Shown here in pieces: positions 62,243-64,000 of a DNA stretch of 64,000 nucleotides. Each line of letters starts with the position of its first letter. The first letter of the stretch is position 1. A model generated the notes under the pieces. It did no database searches. It saw nothing but the letters and a program-made list of their open reading frames with translations, and was not told the DNA's origin. The stretch comes from Paenibacillus sp. FSL R5-0341 (GTDB taxonomy: Bacteria > Bacillota > Bacilli > Paenibacillales > Paenibacillaceae): NCBI RefSeq assembly GCF_037975235.1, contig NZ_CP150241.1:2356001-2420000 (forward strand). Reading direction: 5' to 3'. A program made the translations under genes and the position numbers.

Positions 62243-63697
62243 ATGTCAAAGGAAAATGATAAACAGTTCGTGACTGAAATCACACCACAGGGTGAGGATT
62301 TCTCACGCTGGTATATTGATGTTATCAAAAAAGCTGATCTCATGGACTATGCACCCGTACGCGGTTGTATTGTGTTCAAACCAGACGGTTTTGAGATCTG
62401 GGAACACATCAAGGATGAGTTGGATCGTCGTTTCCGGGAAACCGGTCATCGCAATGCATATTTCCCGATGTTCATTCCTGAGAGCTTCTTTCAAAAGGAA
62501 AAAGAGCACGTGGAAGGCTTTAACCCTGAATTACCGTGGGTTACAGAAGCTGGGGGAGAGAAGCTGGAAGAACGTCTGGCAATCCGTCCTACATCCGAGA
62601 CGATTATTGGTCACATGTATTCCAAGTGGATTCAGTCTTATCGGGATCTTCCGGTACTGATCAACCAGTGGGCCAACGTAGTTCGTTGGGAAAAAAGAAC
62701 GTTGCCGTTCCTTCGCACAAGTGAATTCCTGTGGCAGGAAGGTCACACTGCGCATGAGACAGAAGAAGAAGCACGTGAAGAAACGATGAAAATGCTGGAG
62801 ATTTATCGTGAAGTGGTTGAGGAGTATTTGGCTATTCCTGTAATTGTAGGTCAGAAAACCAAATCCGAGAAATTTGCGGGTGCGGTGGATACGTACTCAA
62901 TCGAAGCCATGATGAAGGATGGACGTGCTGTACAAGCAGGTACATCACACTACATGGGAACGAACTTTGCAAAAGCATTTGAAATCCAGTATCTTAGCCG
63001 GAACAATGTCCTGGAACTGGCTTACACCACCTCATGGGGAGTAAGCACACGGTTGATTGGTGCATTGATTATGGTTCACGGAGATGACCGTGGTCTCGTA
63101 CTTCCTCCTAAAGTAGCACCTACGCAAGTGGTCATGATTCCAATTGGACCTCCGAAAACACGTGATGCTGTTGTGGGACGCGCAGATGAGTTGTTCACTG
63201 AGTTGAAAAAAGCTGGAGTTCGTGTGAAAATGGATGATCGCAGCGATGTTCGCCCAGGTTGGAAATTCAATGAATACGAGATGCGCGGTGTTCCGATTCG
63301 TCTGGAGATTGGTCCACGTGATATGGAAAATGGCGTTTGTGTGCTCGTATCACGCATCACAGGTGAGAAAAAAGTGGTAGAACAAGCGAACCTGGTAGAA
63401 GAAATCCAGTCTATGCTGACACAGATCCAGGTAGATATGCTGGAACGTGCCCGCACATTTATGTCGGATAACTTCTATTCCGTGGATACACTGGATGAAA
63501 TGAAAGAACAGATGGAAAATAAACGCGGGTTTACACTGGCTGGATGGTGTGGTTCAGAAGCTTGCGAAGATAAAGTAAGAGAAGTTACAGGTGCAACAAG
63601 CCGGAACATTCCGTTCCAGCCTGCGGAAGAAAAGCATACGTGCCTAGCTTGTGGTGAACAGGCAGAACACACGGTTGTGTTTGCAAGAGCGTATTAA
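62243..63697 (+). CDS. proS: Prolyl-tRNA synthetase, archaeal/eukaryotic-type
   Basis: This 484-residue class II synthetase charges tRNA-Pro. It begins VTEITPQGEDFSRWYIDVIK and contains the motif-2 region RPTSETIIGHMYSKWIQSYR, LRTSEFLWQEGHTAHET and a C-terminal zinc-type cysteine set (GWCGSEACEDK, CLACGEQ). This is the ProRS architecture without the large editing insertion of the 560-570-residue bacterial type found here in B. subtilis. ATG 62243 (MSKENDK) follows GGAG; the frame opens at ATG 62222. It is the last gene in the window. Confidence 0.97.
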   Translation: MSKENDKQFVTEITPQGEDFSRWYIDVIKKADLMDYAPVRGCIVFKPDGFEIWEHIKDELDRRFRETGHRNAYFPMFIPESFFQKEKEHVEGFNPELPWVTEAGGEKLEERLAIRPTSETIIGHMYSKWIQSYRDLPVLINQWANVVRWEKRTLPFLRTSEFLWQEGHTAHETEEEAREETMKMLEIYREVVEEYLAIPVIVGQKTKSEKFAGAVDTYSIEAMMKDGRAVQAGTSHYMGTNFAKAFEIQYLSRNNVLELAYTTSWGVSTRLIGALIMVHGDDRGLVLPPKVAPTQVVMIPIGPPKTRDAVVGRADELFTELKKAGVRVKMDDRSDVRPGWKFNEYEMRGVPIRLEIGPRDMENGVCVLVSRITGEKKVVEQANLVEEIQSMLTQIQVDMLERARTFMSDNFYSVDTLDEMKEQMENKRGFTLAGWCGSEACEDKVREVTGATSRNIPFQPAEEKHTCLACGEQAEHTVVFARAY

Positions 63698-63787
63698 GTC
63701 AGGATAACCTGGCTATATACTTTGAACTAAACATTTACATGAGAACGTAGAGAACAGAAATAGCCTGAAGAAGCGGAGCGTTCGCCT

Positions 63788-63839
63788 TTATCCCCGGATT
63801 TTCCCCTTTGTAAAAGGGAATCAAAAAATCTGGGGATAA
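63788..63839. repeat. Large hairpin, probable dispersed intergenic repeat
   Basis: TTATCCCC (63788-63795) pairs with GGGGATAA (63832-63839); inside, GATTTT pairs with AAAATC and CCCTTT with AAAGGG around a 3-base loop. The flanks GCGGAGCGTTCGCC and GCGATCGGAAGG also look symmetric. From memory this resembles sequences repeated between genes in Paenibacillus; not verified. The rest of 63698-64000 shows no gene. Confidence 0.6.
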
Positions 63840-64000
63840 CAGCGATCGGAAGGTTGTTCTGTTATCGGAGTGGTAAGTGTAAATATCTTTTTGTTCAATT
63901 TATATAATGGCACGTACGGACTGTAAGGGTAATGAATGGAGAGCTTCTGTCGGATAAAATGAGTCGGTGCGAGTTCGGATCGGTGACATTTTTGAATGCA

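Overview
The window looks like a core-genome stretch from a Paenibacillus-type member of the Bacillales. The evidence is gene order that follows the Bacillus subtilis rplS-rbgA-rnhB-ylqG-ylqH-sucCD-dprA-topA-trmFO-hslVU-fla/che-rpsB-tsf-pyrH-frr-uppS-cdsA-dxr-rasP-proS segment almost gene for gene. It also has strong purine-rich ribosome binding sites, frequent TTG/GTG starts, FliY/CheC/CheD chemotaxis proteins and intrinsic terminators with T-tracts. Species cannot be assigned from sequence alone; the genus is an inference. No rRNA, tRNA, CRISPR array or insertion sequence was seen.

Layout: (1) 1-745 minus, the 5' part of a secreted polysaccharide deacetylase. (2) 838-7263, rplS (two candidate promoters), lepB, rbgA, rnhB, then a FliK-like/FlhB-tail-like pair and yraN. 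(3) 7264-9940, a small accessory islet: an orphan RiPP-like precursor whose leader resembles paeninodin-type lasso peptides, a secreted repeat protein and a nitroreductase, preceded by two matching 15-bp palindromes. (4) 9992-11602 minus, a ComM/YifB AAA+ ATPase, then ohrR. (5) 12781-21970, sucC-sucD, dprA, topA, trmFO, hslV, hslU. The xerC/codV and codY genes found here in B. subtilis are absent from these positions. (6) 21971-22949, a 979-bp AT-rich gap with a promoter-like sequence followed by a multi-stem RNA-like element and a terminator. (7) 22950-54643, a single-strand fla/che supercluster of about 33 genes covering the basal body, the type III export gate, hook, switch, chemotaxis and sigma-D. 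It ends in FapA (DUF342), a SwrB-like protein and a short MltG-like protein. (8) 54786-63697, translation and envelope housekeeping genes rpsB, tsf, pyrH, frr, uppS, cdsA, dxr, rseP/rasP and proS. (9) 63698-64000, a spacer with a large near-perfect hairpin that resembles a dispersed intergenic repeat. The next gene beyond the window would be polC if B. subtilis order holds.

The fla/che genes form one functional unit. FlgB/FlgC/FliE/FliF/FliG/FliM/FliY build the rod, MS ring and switch. FliH/FliI/FliJ with FliO(Z)/P/Q/R/FlhA/FlhB form the export machine. FliK, FlgD and FlgE make the hook. FlhF and FlhG set number and position. CheY, CheB, CheA, CheW, CheC and CheD do adaptation and signalling, and sigD drives late genes. 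Many neighbours overlap by 1-14 bases, which implies translational coupling.

The observations I rate most worth a second look are the orphan RiPP-like precursor with its palindromes, the structured RNA candidate upstream of flgB, the detached FliK/FlhB-tail pair, the 7-codon leader ORF before rpsB, and the archaeal/eukaryotic-style ProRS.
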